This document shows positions 9,821 through 19,926 of a DNA stretch of 64,000 bases, piece after piece. Numbering within the stretch: position 1 is the first letter of the stretch; each line of letters begins with the position of its first letter. This DNA is from Enterococcus alishanensis (GTDB taxonomy: Bacteria > Bacillota > Bacilli > Lactobacillales > Enterococcaceae). The notes under the pieces were generated by a model. It was not told where the DNA came from. It made no database searches and was given only the letters and a program-made list of their open reading frames with translations. The position numbers were made by a program, and so were the translations under genes. The stretch lies in NCBI RefSeq assembly GCF_019218635.1, contig NZ_JAHUZB010000001.1:124001-188000 (forward strand). Direction: 5' to 3'.

Positions 9821-9841
9821 CACTTTGATGGAGGGATACCT

Positions 9842-10267
9842 GTGGCAACACTTTTAGAAAAAGCATTGGTGACGGTAAAAGATAATGGCTTTAAATATAC
9901 AAAAAAAAGAGAGACCCTAATTGATTTTTTAATTAAAAATAATCGTTATGTGGCGGCTAAAGAAGTTTATGACTATATGAATGATTTATTTCCAGGTTTA
10001 AGTTATGACACAGTCTATCGTAATCTAAGGGAGTTTTGTGAGATCGGAATTATTGAAGATACCGAACTTCATGGAGAAATGAAATTCCGTTTTAGCTGTA
10101 ATGAAGATTTTGGCCATCATCATCATTTTATTTGTAATGTTTGTGGGAAAACAGAAGAAATTCATATGTGTCCGATGGATTTCTTTAAAGAACAATTAAA
10201 TGGTTGTGAGATTGAAGGACACCGTTTTGAATTATATGGACGCTGTCCAGATTGTCAACGAAAATAA
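9842..10267 (+). CDS. Fur-family metal-responsive repressor (probably Zur)
   Basis: 141 residues, GTG start with GGAGGG upstream. An N-terminal winged helix (about 10-80, LSYDTVYRNLREF recognition helix) is followed by the metal-binding dimerisation domain: GHHHHFICNVCGKTEEI and the terminal CPDC give the two CxxC pairs of the structural zinc site. The family includes Fur, Zur and PerR. Position next to rpsU and a PPDK regulator recalls the enterococcal zur locus as I remember it, but the sequence alone does not settle the metal. A Fur-like operator lies just upstream. Confidence 0.85.
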   Translation: MATLLEKALVTVKDNGFKYTKKRETLIDFLIKNNRYVAAKEVYDYMNDLFPGLSYDTVYRNLREFCEIGIIEDTELHGEMKFRFSCNEDFGHHHHFICNVCGKTEEIHMCPMDFFKEQLNGCEIEGHRFELYGRCPDCQRK

Positions 10268-10283
10268 AAAAACGCAAGACAAC

Positions 10284-10312
10284 TTGACTGTTATTTGACC
10301 TTTAGCTATAAT
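10284..10312 (+). promoter_or_regulatory. Sigma-A promoter of rpsU
   Basis: TTGACT (10284-10289), exact 17-base spacer, consensus TATAAT (10307-10312). Leader of about 78 bases to the rpsU ATG, preceded by a strong GGAGGGAGGG. Confidence 0.85.
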
Positions 10313-10396
10313 ATCAGATGGACAGTCTAGTTTTTGGAATTTTAATTTCAAATACAAAAACGGTTACTTTTAAAGCTCGGAGGGAGGGAATTAAAT

Positions 10397-10573
10397 ATGT
10401 CAAAAACAGTGGTTCGTAAAAATGAATCCCTTGACGATGCTCTTCGTCGCTTCAAACGTTCCGTATCAAAAGCTGGGACTTTGCAGGAATCTCGTAAACG
10501 TGAGTTTTATGAAAAACCAAGCGTGAAACGTAAGAAAAAATCAGAAGCAGCTAGAAAACGTAAAAAATTCTAG
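10397..10573 (+). CDS. rpsU: Ribosomal protein bS21
   Basis: 58 residues, the standard length of S21. The protein begins [19 protein letters not shown] and ends in a lysine/arginine-rich tail ([14 protein letters not shown]). It binds near the 3' end of 16S rRNA in the 30S subunit and helps start-site selection. Shine-Dalgarno GGAGGGAGGG is at 10380-10389. It has a near-consensus promoter and is followed after 21 bases by yqeY, the conserved Firmicutes arrangement. Confidence 0.97.
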   Translation: MSKTVVRKNESLDDALRRFKRSVSKAGTLQESRKREFYEKPSVKRKKKSEAARKRKKF

Positions 10574-10594
10574 TTAGCAAATGGAGTGATTCAG

Positions 10595-11038
10595 ATGTCA
10601 CTACTTACGACTTTGAACGATGACATGAAAACAGCGATGCGAGCAAAAGATAAAGAGTCTTTGCAAGTGATTCGAATGTTGAAAGCGTCAGTTCAAAATG
10701 AGCAAATCAAACTAGGTCGTGATTTAAATGAAGACGAAGAATTAACGGTTTTATCTCGTGAGATGAAACAACGGCGTGATTCTTTAGCTGAATTTGAAAA
10801 AGCTGACCGTCAAGATTTAGTTGACAAGGTAAAAAAAGAAATGGTGATTGTCGAAAAGTATTCACCAGCACAACTTTCTAACGAAGAAATTACAGAAATT
10901 GTGAAGGCGGCAATTGCAAAAACAGGCGCAACATCAGCTAAAGAATTTGGTAAGGTGATGGGTGTGGTGATGCCGCAAGTCAAAGGCAAAGCCGATGGTA
11001 ATGCAGTTAACGCCATCGTCAAAGAACTGTTACAATAA
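10595..11038 (+). CDS. yqeY: GatB/YqeY domain protein
   Basis: 147 residues from the ATG at 10595; a GTG nine bases upstream is also in frame but lies on the Shine-Dalgarno (GGAG, 10583-10586), so the ATG is preferred. All-alpha YqeY fold, related to the C-terminal tRNA-binding domain of GatB; typical segments are [18 protein letters not shown] and [19 protein letters not shown]. The molecular role is not established. It shares the rpsU transcript and ends at an intrinsic terminator. Confidence 0.93.
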   Translation: MSLLTTLNDDMKTAMRAKDKESLQVIRMLKASVQNEQIKLGRDLNEDEELTVLSREMKQRRDSLAEFEKADRQDLVDKVKKEMVIVEKYSPAQLSNEEITEIVKAAIAKTGATSAKEFGKVMGVVMPQVKGKADGNAVNAIVKELLQ

Positions 11039-11046
11039 GATTAGTA

Positions 11047-11073
11047 AGCCATCGTTTAGTCGGTGGCTTTTTT
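11047..11073 (+). terminator. Intrinsic terminator after yqeY
   Basis: 8-bp stem AGCCATCG/CGGTGGCT with one wobble pair, six-base loop, T-run. Confidence 0.85.
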
Positions 11074-11137
11074 GTTACTTTACATAGCAGCGCAAGATAA
11101 GAAATTAGCCCTGAAAATTTTGCTTTTAAGGGTGATG

Positions 11138-11146
11138 TGGTATGAT
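11138..11146 (+). promoter_or_regulatory. Extended -10 promoter of the phoH operon
   Basis: TGG-TATGAT forms an extended -10 element; the -35 region (TTTTGC with 17-base spacing) is weak, as is common with TGn promoters. It lies 35 bases before the phoH start. Confidence 0.55.
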
Positions 11147-11180
11147 AAGATGAACAAAAAAACGAGGAGATGAAGGATTT

Positions 11181-12161
11181 TTGGTAAACAACGATTTTGA
11201 GTCGTTAGAGATAAAATTAGATGCTAAAGACGATGTGAGTATGCTGTTAGGTGCTCACGATAAACATATTAAATTTTTAGAAGAAAATACTGGAACGACG
11301 ATTAACACTCGCGGAGAAACGATTCAGGTCATCGGCGAGTCAGAAGAAGCCAAGTTAGTTGTGGAAATTATTCGGGCGTTGCAAGTCTTGATTGATCGTG
11401 GCATCAAGATTACGACACCTGATATTATGTCTGCTTTACGATTGGCAAGAGAACAACATCTGGATGAATTTATTCAAATGTATGAACAAGAAATTTTAAA
11501 GGATCGCAATGGTCAACCAATCCGACCAAAAAATATCGGTCAGAGTCGTTACATTGCAGCCGTCAACAAGTCTGACGTTGTCTTTGGTGTTGGACCGGCC
11601 GGAACAGGAAAAACTTATTTAGCGATCGTTATGGCGATTGCGGCTTTGAAAAAAGGTGAAGTCCAGAGAATTATTTTAACTCGTCCAGCGGTGGAAGCCG
11701 GGGAAAGCTTGGGATTTTTACCAGGTGATTTAAAGGAAAAAGTCGATCCATATTTACGACCAATGTACGATGCGTTACACCAAATTTTTGGTTTAGAACA
11801 TACCAATCGTTTGATGGAACGCGGTGTGATTGAAATAGCACCGTTAGCTTACATGCGGGGGCGAACTTTAGATGATGCCTTTGTAATTTTAGACGAAGCA
11901 CAAAATACAACGATTGCGCAAATGAAAATGTTTTTAACTAGACTAGGTTTTAATTCTAAAATGATTGTCAATGGTGATACTAGCCAAGTCGATCTACCTA
12001 AAGGTCAATTGAGTGGATTAATTCATGCAGAAAGAACATTAAAAGGCATAAAAAAAATTCGCTTTGTTAATTTTGAGTCTAGCGACGTTGTTCGGCACCC
12101 TGTAGTTGCTGAAATTATTGAAGCTTACGAAAAAGAAAGCTTGAAACGTACCAACGAATAG
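11181..12161 (+). CDS. phoH: PhoH-like ATPase
   Basis: 326 residues from a TTG start behind GAGGAGATGAAGG. An N-terminal KH-like region (about 20-75) precedes the P-loop ATPase: Walker A GVGPAGTGKT at 136-145 and Walker B FVILDEAQN near 234-242. PhoH2/YbeZ-type proteins are linked to RNA processing and ribosome maturation together with YbeY, which is encoded two genes downstream. It starts the operon phoH-pgpH-ybeY-dgkA-era-recO. Confidence 0.94.
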   Translation: MVNNDFESLEIKLDAKDDVSMLLGAHDKHIKFLEENTGTTINTRGETIQVIGESEEAKLVVEIIRALQVLIDRGIKITTPDIMSALRLAREQHLDEFIQMYEQEILKDRNGQPIRPKNIGQSRYIAAVNKSDVVFGVGPAGTGKTYLAIVMAIAALKKGEVQRIILTRPAVEAGESLGFLPGDLKEKVDPYLRPMYDALHQIFGLEHTNRLMERGVIEIAPLAYMRGRTLDDAFVILDEAQNTTIAQMKMFLTRLGFNSKMIVNGDTSQVDLPKGQLSGLIHAERTLKGIKKIRFVNFESSDVVRHPVVAEIIEAYEKESLKRTNE

Positions 12162-12175
12162 ATTGGAGGAAATCT

Positions 12176-14371
12176 ATGTTTAACCAGCCAATCAATCAAT
12201 TACGCAAAAAGCTAGGAAAATACTTCATTCCATTGATTTTATTCGTCTTTGGTTTGATTTTATTTTTGACGCTCTTTAGTAGTGTGAAGCAAAAGGGCGT
12301 AAACTACCAAGAGGGTCAAGTAGCGACTGAAAGTGTTCGAGCAAATAAAACGATTGAGAACACGACTGAGACAAAACAGCGTAGAAAATTAGCGGCTGAG
12401 GCAGTTACGCCTGAATATACCTACCAAGCAGATACAGCGGATACTCAGCACGATAGAATCAGTCAGCTGATCGATTTGATTGTTAAAACAAATAATGAAA
12501 TTGATAAAAGCTATCAAGATAAGGTTGCTGATGCAGATAGCGGTGAAGTCATTTCTCAGCCCACTGTGGATGAACGTGTTGCCGCCGTTAAAAAAAGCTT
12601 CGAAACTCTAGATCAAGATACTGTGAATTTTTATCAACAGTTGCCTAATGATTTTTATAGTGATGCGGTGCAATTGTCATCAAGTCAATTAGAAGCAGTG
12701 AAAACGGAAAGTTTGGCTTTAATCGATGAACAAATGGAAAAAAGGATTCGTGAAACGGATTTAAGTGATGATAAACAATTGGCGTTGGATAAGATTGATA
12801 TGACCAATCACACAGAAGTCCAAGTCCAAGTCATTCGTTATTTGATTGAAGATGGCATCGTCATCAATGATGTATTAAATGAAACAAGAACAGCAGAATT
12901 AAAAAGACAGGCGCGACAATCAGTTCAACCGGTCATGATTTATCAAGGGGAAGTAGTTGTCCGCGAGGGCAGTCAGATTGATGCAACTGCTTTAAATAAA
13001 TTGGATTTACTAGGAATGACCAATTCAACTGGTTCAATCTTTCCGTTAGTAGCGATGATTTGTGCTGTATTATTACAATTATTGTTGTTGTATTTTTATT
13101 CTCATCAAATCGAAGGGAATTTTCAACGAGTTCGCTTTATCTTGTTTTATGCAGCTAGTTTGAGTGTCGGTATTTTGCTGATGAAATTCCTACAGATTTT
13201 CCAAAGTAGTAATACCAGTACGCTGTCTTTATTTTTCCCAGCAGCGTTTGTGCCATTGATTCTTACAGTCTTTGTAAATCGACGAGCAGGAGCCTTGGCA
13301 GCAGTCTTTCAAACTATCTTTGCCTTGTTTGTTTTTTATAGCGCGATTGGAACCAATAATTTAACGATTATATTAATGAGTTATCTATTTGCTGGAACAT
13401 TGGCGATTATGGTGAAACAAAAACGCATTGCCGATCAAGCAAAACAAGCATTGCTTTGGGTTGTGCTATTTCCGGTTTTATGGACAATTGTGTTGAATAT
13501 TTATCAAGGCTTGTCGGCTTTTGACAGTCGAACATGGACCACATTAATTAGTTCGTTTGCCGGCTCAATGTTTTCGATTCTTTTGGGCATGGGATTACAG
13601 CCGTATATTGAATTATTAGTGACAGATAGCAGTGTCATTACCTTGAATGAGTTAAGTAATCCGAACAATCCTTTATTAAAAAGATTGTTAGAAGAGGCAC
13701 CGGGAACGTATCATCATTCAATGATGGTCGCGAATCTAAGTGCCAACGCCGTTGCTGAAATTGGCGGCCGCAGTTTGTTAACACGAGTGGCTTGTTATTA
13801 CCATGATATTGGTAAGATACGTCATGCTAATTTCTTCGTGGAAAATCTGCCGCCAGGTGCAGAAAATCCTCATAATTTCTTATTACCAGAAGACAGTAAG
13901 CAAATTATATTTGGTCATGTAACTGAAGGTGCAGAAATTTTAGAAGAATATAAGATGCCACAAATGGTGATTGATATTTGCTGGCAACATCATGGTACAA
14001 CGTTAATGAAATACTTTTATGTGAAAGCCAAAGAACGTAACCCAGAAATAACAGAAGCTGATTTTCGTTATCCGGGACCAAAACCGCAAACCCGCGAAGC
14101 TGGTGTCGTTAATATTGCCGATAGCTGTGAAGCTGCAGTTCGAGCGATGGACCAGCCTAGCTTTGATAAAATTAAAATTTTTGTTCATGACTTAATTGAA
14201 GAAAGAATCTCAGATGGCCAATTAGATGAATCGGGACTAACACTACAAGAAATTCGGATTGTTGAAAAGTCGCTAGTGTCTAGTTTGAGCTCAACCTTCC
14301 ATTCTCGGATTAAATATCCTAAGATGAAGTCTGAAGCAGAGAAAATGAAAGAAGAACAAGGAGCAGAATAA
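12176..14371 (+). CDS. pgpH: Cyclic-di-AMP phosphodiesterase PgpH (7TM-HD)
   Basis: 731 residues. One N-terminal membrane helix (about 17-37), a large extracytoplasmic domain (about 40-280, 7TMR-HDED type), seven membrane helices (about 285-480) and a cytosolic HD domain. Catalytic HD residues are visible in [16 protein letters not shown] and [15 protein letters not shown], with a further conserved WQHHGTTL. The family hydrolyses c-di-AMP to pApA, controlling potassium and osmotic balance. It overlaps ybeY by one base. Confidence 0.94.
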   Translation: MFNQPINQLRKKLGKYFIPLILFVFGLILFLTLFSSVKQKGVNYQEGQVATESVRANKTIENTTETKQRRKLAAEAVTPEYTYQADTADTQHDRISQLIDLIVKTNNEIDKSYQDKVADADSGEVISQPTVDERVAAVKKSFETLDQDTVNFYQQLPNDFYSDAVQLSSSQLEAVKTESLALIDEQMEKRIRETDLSDDKQLALDKIDMTNHTEVQVQVIRYLIEDGIVINDVLNETRTAELKRQARQSVQPVMIYQGEVVVREGSQIDATALNKLDLLGMTNSTGSIFPLVAMICAVLLQLLLLYFYSHQIEGNFQRVRFILFYAASLSVGILLMKFLQIFQSSNTSTLSLFFPAAFVPLILTVFVNRRAGALAAVFQTIFALFVFYSAIGTNNLTIILMSYLFAGTLAIMVKQKRIADQAKQALLWVVLFPVLWTIVLNIYQGLSAFDSRTWTTLISSFAGSMFSILLGMGLQPYIELLVTDSSVITLNELSNPNNPLLKRLLEEAPGTYHHSMMVANLSANAVAEIGGRSLLTRVACYYHDIGKIRHANFFVENLPPGAENPHNFLLPEDSKQIIFGHVTEGAEILEEYKMPQMVIDICWQHHGTTLMKYFYVKAKERNPEITEADFRYPGPKPQTREAGVVNIADSCEAAVRAMDQPSFDKIKIFVHDLIEERISDGQLDESGLTLQEIRIVEKSLVSSLSSTFHSRIKYPKMKSEAEKMKEEQGAE

Positions 14372-14850
14372 TGGAGATTACTTTTATTGATGAAACAGGC
14401 GAAGTGACACCTGAAAAAATCAAAGAAATCGACGAATTGTTGCAATTTGCTGCTGATTTTTTGAAATTGCCTAAAGATACCGAAATGTCAGTAACTTTTA
14501 TGGATAATGCGGCGATTCAAGTGATCAATCGTGACTACCGTGGAAAAGATGCGCCGACTGATGTCATAAGCTTTGCCTTGGAAGAAGAAGGCGAAGGGGA
14601 AATTGCCGTCATCATGAATGATGAAGAGTTGGCAGAGATGCCGCGAGAATTAGGCGATATCATGATTTCCACAGAAAGAGCCCGTGAGCAAGCGGAAGAA
14701 TATGGTCATAGTTTTGATCGTGAAATTGGTTTTTTGGCGCTCCATGGCTTCCTACACATTAATGGATATGACCACATGACACCTGAAGACGAAAAAGAAA
14801 TGTTTGGTTTACAGAAAGAGATTTTGGATGCCTATGGACTCAAAAGATAA
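14371..14850 (+). CDS. ybeY: Endoribonuclease/rRNA maturation factor YbeY
   Basis: 159 residues. UPF0054 metal-binding motif near the C-terminus: [14 protein letters not shown], which supplies the three histidines. The family is involved in 16S rRNA 3'-end maturation and ribosome quality control. The ATG overlaps the pgpH stop (TAATG), so the genes are translationally coupled. Its 3' end overlaps the start of dgkA. Confidence 0.96.
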   Translation: MEITFIDETGEVTPEKIKEIDELLQFAADFLKLPKDTEMSVTFMDNAAIQVINRDYRGKDAPTDVISFALEEEGEGEIAVIMNDEELAEMPRELGDIMISTERAREQAEEYGHSFDREIGFLALHGFLHINGYDHMTPEDEKEMFGLQKEILDAYGLKR

Positions 14851-15229
14851 GAACGTAAAAAAAAATAAACACTTCATTAATTCACTGGAGTTTGCGCTAG
14901 TTGGTATTCGAACTGTGTTTGAAGAAGAACGTAATATGCGTAAACATGTCCTATTTGGTGTTTTGGTTTTTATTGCCAGCTTCTTGTTTCGTTTATCCCA
15001 TCAAGAATGGCTTTGGATTATATTAGCGGTTTTCATTGTTTGGATTGTAGAAATCATCAATACTATTTTTGAAAATGTCGTCGATATGGTGACTGACTTT
15101 CATTTTCATCCAATCGGAAAGAAAATTAAGGATATGGCGGCAGGCGCTGTGTTAGTTACATCATTATTTGCCGCATTGATTGGTGCGATGATCTTTATTC
15201 CCAAAATCTGGGCACTATTATTTAGTTAA
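14828..15229 (+). CDS. dgkA: Undecaprenol/diacylglycerol kinase (DgkA family)
   Basis: 133 residues from ATG 14828 (AAAGAG seven bases upstream); ATG 14834 is an alternative, and an earlier in-frame ATG at 14804 lies deep in ybeY and would add residues foreign to the family. Three membrane helices are predicted and the signature [12 protein letters not shown] is present. In Gram-positives this family mainly phosphorylates undecaprenol, recycling the lipid carrier for wall synthesis. It overlaps ybeY and precedes era by 14 bases. Confidence 0.92.
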   Translation: MPMDSKDKNVKKNKHFINSLEFALVGIRTVFEEERNMRKHVLFGVLVFIASFLFRLSHQEWLWIILAVFIVWIVEIINTIFENVVDMVTDFHFHPIGKKIKDMAAGAVLVTSLFAALIGAMIFIPKIWALLFS

Positions 15230-15243
15230 GAAAGGAACAATTT

Positions 15244-16143
15244 ATGACAGAACATAAATCAGGCTTTGTAGCGATTGTTGGTCGTCCTAATGTGGGTAAA
15301 TCAACTTTACTTAATCGTTTAATTGGTCAAAAAATTGCGATTATGAGTGACAAAGCGCAAACAACAAGAAATAAAATTCAAGGGGTCTATACAACAGACG
15401 ATGCCCAAATTATTTTTATCGATACACCGGGAATTCATAAACCTAAATCACGTTTAGGTGATTATATGGTGGAAGCTGCTTATAGTGCGTTACGGGAAGT
15501 GGATGCCATCATGTTTATGATTAGCGCTGATCAAAAAAGAGGTCGCGGAGATGATTTCATCTTAGAAAGATTGTCCCATCAAAACGTGCCAGTTTATTTG
15601 ATCATTAATAAGATCGATAAGGTTCATCCAGACCAGTTGTTGCATATTATTGACGACTATCGAACTCAAATGGATTTTAAAGAAGTCATTCCTATTTCTG
15701 CGACAGAAGGAAACAATGTCGATCGGATGTTGTCAGTCTTAGTGGACCAAATGCCAGAAGGTCCGCAATATTTCCCTGATGATCAAATCACTGATCATCC
15801 AGAATATTTTATTGTCTCTGAATTGGTTCGTGAAAAAGTCTTAAAATTAACGCGGGATGAAGTGCCTCATTCAGTTGCGGTGGTTACCGATACGATGAAA
15901 CGGGCTGATACTGGTAAAATTCATATTCAAGCGACTATTATCGTGGAACGAGATAGTCAAAAAGGCATTATTATCGGAAAAGGCGGTAAAATGCTGAAAA
16001 ATATCGGTACGCAGGCCCGTAAAGATATTGAGAATCTTTTGGGCGATAGAGTCTTTTTAGAACTTTGGGTTAAGGTACAAAAAGACTGGCGTGATAAGAA
16101 AACTTATTTACAAGATTATGGTTATCGCAACGATGACTATTAA
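15244..16143 (+). CDS. era: GTPase Era
   Basis: 299 residues. N-terminal GTPase domain with G1 GRPNVGKST (13-21), G3 DTPG, G4 NKID and a G5 region SATEG; C-terminal KH domain with [11 protein letters not shown]. Era binds the 3' end of 16S rRNA and is needed for 30S assembly. All nucleotide-binding motifs are intact. Confidence 0.97.
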   Translation: MTEHKSGFVAIVGRPNVGKSTLLNRLIGQKIAIMSDKAQTTRNKIQGVYTTDDAQIIFIDTPGIHKPKSRLGDYMVEAAYSALREVDAIMFMISADQKRGRGDDFILERLSHQNVPVYLIINKIDKVHPDQLLHIIDDYRTQMDFKEVIPISATEGNNVDRMLSVLVDQMPEGPQYFPDDQITDHPEYFIVSELVREKVLKLTRDEVPHSVAVVTDTMKRADTGKIHIQATIIVERDSQKGIIIGKGGKMLKNIGTQARKDIENLLGDRVFLELWVKVQKDWRDKKTYLQDYGYRNDDY

Positions 16144-16169
16144 AAGACAGAGAATTTCTGTCTTTTTTT
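16143..16169 (+). terminator. Hairpin with T-run between era and recO
   Basis: 9-bp stem (16143-16151 with 16157-16165) starting in the era stop codon and followed by T residues. RecO starts only 44 bases after era, so this probably attenuates rather than blocks expression of recO. Confidence 0.75.
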
Positions 16170-16186
16170 GATGGGGAGGTGAAAGG

Positions 16187-16972
16187 ATGGCCAATCTAGC
16201 AGAAACAAAAGGAATGATTTTATTTACCCGCGACTATAAAGAAAAAGACCAGCTAGTGAAAATATTTACTGAATCGGCCGGTAAGGTGATGTTTTATGCA
16301 AAAGGATTACATCGACCCAATAATCCTTTGAGAAGTGCGACTCAGCCTTTTACGGAAGCTATTTATATTGGCAGCTTGAAACAAGAAGGCTTGTCTTTTT
16401 TAAACAGTGCGAAAGAGGTACACCCGTTTCGTCAGTTACAAGCAGATATTTTTCTAAATGCTTATGGCACTTATATCTTAGGTTTGGTGGATGCGGCAAT
16501 CGACGACCATGTCTATGATCCAGCTTTGTATCATTTCACTCATTCGGCTTTGAAATTATTAGATGAGGGTTATGACGGTGAAACCATCCTTAATATTTTT
16601 GAGGTTCAAATGATGGCTCGCTTTGGTGTTGGCTTGAATTGGCGGGCGTGTGGTGTTTGCGGTAAGACGACAGGGATTTTTGATTTTTCTTCAAAATATC
16701 ATGGCATCTTATGTCAGCAGCATTTTGATCATGATCTTCATCGTTATCATGCGGATCCTCGGGGTATTTATTTTTTACGGATGTTTGCCAATTTATCTTA
16801 TGACAAAATCGGTGAAATCAAACTAAAAGCAGAAACAAAAAAAGAAATTCGCAAGATACTGGATCAATTATATGATGAGTATGTGGGATTGCATTTAAAG
16901 AGTAAAAAATTTATCGACCAAATGACTGAATGGGAAGATGTTTTAAAACGACCAGAGAAACCTGAAAATTAG
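16187..16972 (+). CDS. recO: DNA repair protein RecO
   Basis: 261 residues: N-terminal OB-fold (about 1-80), helical domain, and a zinc-finger-like CGVCG with a second Cys in ILCQQHF. RecO loads RecA onto SSB-coated gaps with RecR. The Shine-Dalgarno GGGGAGG precedes the ATG. In Bacillus the next genes are glyQ and glyS; here the histidine operon follows. Confidence 0.95.
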   Translation: MANLAETKGMILFTRDYKEKDQLVKIFTESAGKVMFYAKGLHRPNNPLRSATQPFTEAIYIGSLKQEGLSFLNSAKEVHPFRQLQADIFLNAYGTYILGLVDAAIDDHVYDPALYHFTHSALKLLDEGYDGETILNIFEVQMMARFGVGLNWRACGVCGKTTGIFDFSSKYHGILCQQHFDHDLHRYHADPRGIYFLRMFANLSYDKIGEIKLKAETKKEIRKILDQLYDEYVGLHLKSKKFIDQMTEWEDVLKRPEKPEN

Positions 16973-16986
16973 GTTTCTTTTTTTTG
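16956..16986 (+). terminator. Intrinsic terminator overlapping the recO stop
   Basis: Stem AGAAACCT (16956-16963) with AGGTTTCT (16971-16978), then a long T-run. The recO stop codon lies in the loop side of the hairpin. Confidence 0.88.
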
Positions 16987-17014
16987 GAAAAAATGCTTAT
17001 TTTACTGAAAAAGA

Positions 17015-17043
17015 TTGACCTTTTCTGCATAAATGATTAATAT
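17015..17043 (+). promoter_or_regulatory. Sigma-A promoter of the histidine operon
   Basis: TTGACC (17015-17020), 17-base spacer, TAATAT (17038-17043). The leader is only about 40 bases, with no T-box or leader-peptide attenuator, so repression (if any) should act at the promoter. Confidence 0.75.
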
Positions 17044-17089
17044 AGTTTAAACAAAAACTAATTATATTCTAATTTAAGGGGCGAAATAA

Positions 17090-18652
17090 ATGGATCAATT
17101 GTGGGATATTTTACTTCCAAAAGAAAAAATTGAATTACAGCTTAGAAAGTTATACCGAGAGCATGGGTTTCGTCCATATCACTTAAATAATTTTGAAGAA
17201 TATCAACTATATCAACGGAATCTGAATTTCCTAAGAAATACTGGTGTAATTACCTTTACCGGAAATGATGGGCGTACAATGGCTTTAAAACCGGATGTCA
17301 CTTTATCCATCGTTAAAAATTTACCCAATAATCAACCGCAACGAGTGTATTATGTGGAAGATGTTTATCGTCATGACTCGCAAGCAGGTGAATATCAAAA
17401 AATCAATCAAATCGGGATCGAACTAATCGATAAAATCCAACCAAAAGACGAAGTAGAAGTTTTGAAATTGGCTTGGCAAAGTCTATCTTTGGTTGGCGAA
17501 GGGACATTAGATGTTTCTCACATCGGTATTTTAGCGGGCATTTGTCAGAAATTTCCTGAGTCTGAGCATGAAAAAGTAGTCGTTGCCATGCGAATGAAGA
17601 GCTCCCACGCCATGACAGAACTGGCTGAAAAGAATGGATTGACGAAAGAAGAAAGCGAAAATCTTGGAAAACTTGTCCGAGTAGCTGGTCATTTTGAAAA
17701 GAAAATTTGTCGAGCCGAAGAATTGTTGGCAAACTTTCCTGAAAGCTTAGCTAGCTTAAAAGAATTAAAAAATTTATTTGACACTTTAAGTCAGATGGAT
17801 GACTTATCATCAAATATTCGGATGCGCTTGGATTTTTCAGTTGTGAATGATGCGGATTATTATAGTGGTTTATTGTTTCAAGGGTTCATTAAAGAAGCAA
17901 AAGAAACGATCCTTTACGGGGGTCGCTATGATCGCTTATTAGAAAAGGAACATAAGAATCAAGGCGCTGTTGGTTATGGCATGAATCTAAATCACGTGGG
18001 AAAAACAGCTCATGAGACCACCGAACAAACAGAGTTTTTAAATATTGCTTTGCCAAAAGGTCGAATGGGAGATGCTATTTATCAATTGCTGACCCAAGCA
18101 GGAATTGCAGCAGAGAATATTTTTGAGGACAATCGTAAACTGATATTTGAAGACCAGTTGAATCAGTTGCGCTTCTTTTTAGTGAAACCTAGTGATGTCG
18201 CGATTTATGTAGAGCATGGTGCTGCTGACATTGGTGTGGTAGGCAAAGATATCTTATTAGAATCAGAAGCCGATGTGATTGAATTTTTAGATTTAAAAAT
18301 GGGTGTTTGTAAATTAGCGGTGGCAGCGCATAAAGATTATCAAGAGGATTTTTCACGACCATTGAGAGTGTCCACAAAATATCCTAAGATTACCCGAAAA
18401 TATTTTGAAAGCATCGGACGTTCAGTAGAATTGATTCAATTACATGGATCAATCGAGTTAGCGCCATTGCTAAACTTATCAGATGTGATTGTCGATATTG
18501 TAGAGACAGGAACGACTTTGAAGGAAAATGATTTAGAAGTGACCGCTGATATAGCCCAATCATCTGCCCGATTAATTATCAATCAAGCTGCTTGGCGTTT
18601 TAAACAGGAACGGATTCAAAAAGTAATTGAAAATGTGAGGAAACAGCTATGA
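17090..18652 (+). CDS. hisZG: HisZ-HisG fusion: ATP phosphoribosyltransferase, regulatory plus catalytic subunit
   Basis: 520 residues in one uninterrupted frame. Residues 1 to about 305 are HisZ, a catalytically inactive histidyl-tRNA synthetase homologue (ALKPDVTLSIVK, YYVEDVYRHD, ILYGGRYDRL). Residues about 314-520 are short-form HisG, from NIALPKGRMGDA to the PRPP loop DIVETGTTLKEN near 470. Short HisG normally needs separate HisZ for activity and histidine feedback; here both are on one chain joined by a short linker (about GKTAHETTEQTE). It catalyses the first committed step, ATP plus PRPP to phosphoribosyl-ATP. First gene of the operon, overlapping hisD by four bases. Confidence 0.93.
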   Translation: MDQLWDILLPKEKIELQLRKLYREHGFRPYHLNNFEEYQLYQRNLNFLRNTGVITFTGNDGRTMALKPDVTLSIVKNLPNNQPQRVYYVEDVYRHDSQAGEYQKINQIGIELIDKIQPKDEVEVLKLAWQSLSLVGEGTLDVSHIGILAGICQKFPESEHEKVVVAMRMKSSHAMTELAEKNGLTKEESENLGKLVRVAGHFEKKICRAEELLANFPESLASLKELKNLFDTLSQMDDLSSNIRMRLDFSVVNDADYYSGLLFQGFIKEAKETILYGGRYDRLLEKEHKNQGAVGYGMNLNHVGKTAHETTEQTEFLNIALPKGRMGDAIYQLLTQAGIAAENIFEDNRKLIFEDQLNQLRFFLVKPSDVAIYVEHGAADIGVVGKDILLESEADVIEFLDLKMGVCKLAVAAHKDYQEDFSRPLRVSTKYPKITRKYFESIGRSVELIQLHGSIELAPLLNLSDVIVDIVETGTTLKENDLEVTADIAQSSARLIINQAAWRFKQERIQKVIENVRKQL

Positions 18653-19926
18653 GAAAATTTGATACAAAAAAAGATGAATACAGTCGAATTTTACAAAGAC
18701 AAGCAAACGAAACCGCCGATGTTTCCCAAGTTGTAACAAATATTTTGGCAGATGTTGAAAAAAACGGGGATCAAGCCTTATTTCAATTAACCAAGAAAAT
18801 TGATGGGATTGAATTAACTGCCCTAAAAGTCAGTGAAGCTGAGATGGTAGAAGCGTTAGAAAAAGTACCGGAGAAATTATTGACCGTTTTAAAATTAGCC
18901 AAAGAAAAAATCACCTCATTCCATCAAAAGCAAGTTCGTCAAGGATTTGTTGCGACTGACGAGCCCGGTGTCGTGATGGGGCAAAGAATCTTACCCTTAG
19001 AAAAAGTTGGCGTCTATGTTCCTGGCGGGACAGCTAGTTATCCTAGCACGGTTTTAATGGATACGATTCCGGCAAAAATCGCTGGCGTAGCTAAAATTGT
19101 GATGGTGACACCACCAAATCAAGCAGGAAAAGTTGAACCGGCTATTTTAGCAGCGGCAAAAATTGCTGGTGTTGATGAAGTTTATAAAGTTGGTGGTGCA
19201 CAAGCAGTCGCAGCTTTGGCTTATGGAACGGAAACGATTCCGCAAGTCGATAAAATAGTCGGACCGGGAAATATTTATGTTGCGACAGCTAAAAAAATGG
19301 TTTATGGCAAAGTCGATATTGATATGATCGCTGGACCAAGTGATGTCTTAATCGTAGCGGATGAAAGTGGCAAAGCTAATTGGTTAGCCGCAGATATGAT
19401 TGCGCAAGCTGAACACGATACGTTGGCTCAAGCCATTTTAGTGACGACCGATGCTGATTTAGCGGAGGCTGTTGAAGCTGAGGTCAGTAAACAATTGGCT
19501 GCTTTACCCCGCCAAAAAATTGCTGAAGCTTCATTGAATCAAAATGGTAAAATTATTTTAGTTAAGGATTTAAAAGAAGCCGTGGAAATTGCTAATTTAG
19601 TTGCACCAGAGCATTTAGAATTAGCTGTTAAAGAACCTTTTGCATTATTAAGCCAAGTGAAAAATGCCGGAAGTGTCTTTTTAGGTCACCATACACCAGA
19701 AGTATTAGGAGATTATCTTGCAGGACCGAATCATACTTTACCGACAGAAGGTACTGCTCGCTTTTATTCGCCATTGTCTGTGGATGATTTTGTGAAGAAA
19801 AGTAGCTATTTGTATTATGATGAAGCTGCTTTGAAAGAAGTTGGCGCAGCGGTGGCGTATTTTGCTGAAACAGAAGATTTAGTGGGGCATGCTAGATCGA
19901 TGCAGCTACGATTGGAGGCGGACTAA
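18649..19926 (+). CDS. hisD: Histidinol dehydrogenase
   Basis: 425 residues, usual length. NAD-dependent zinc enzyme doing the last two oxidations from histidinol to histidine. Characteristic segments are VGPGNIYVATAKK, DMIAGPSDVLIVAD, AQAEHDTLAQAILVT and the catalytic-site APEHLEL. The ATG overlaps the hisZG stop (ATGA). Confidence 0.97.
   Translation: MRKFDTKKDEYSRILQRQANETADVSQVVTNILADVEKNGDQALFQLTKKIDGIELTALKVSEAEMVEALEKVPEKLLTVLKLAKEKITSFHQKQVRQGFVATDEPGVVMGQRILPLEKVGVYVPGGTASYPSTVLMDTIPAKIAGVAKIVMVTPPNQAGKVEPAILAAAKIAGVDEVYKVGGAQAVAALAYGTETIPQVDKIVGPGNIYVATAKKMVYGKVDIDMIAGPSDVLIVADESGKANWLAADMIAQAEHDTLAQAILVTTDADLAEAVEAEVSKQLAALPRQKIAEASLNQNGKIILVKDLKEAVEIANLVAPEHLELAVKEPFALLSQVKNAGSVFLGHHTPEVLGDYLAGPNHTLPTEGTARFYSPLSVDDFVKKSSYLYYDEAALKEVGAAVAYFAETEDLVGHARSMQLRLEAD

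Noticed and set aside
14804-14827. Earlier start for dgkA inside ybeY
   Set aside because: It would add MVYRKRFW, residues that are just ybeY read in another frame and without a Shine-Dalgarno.
17403-17732. 109-codon minus-strand frame in the HisZ part
   Set aside because: Antisense shadow of a well-conserved gene with no supporting signals.
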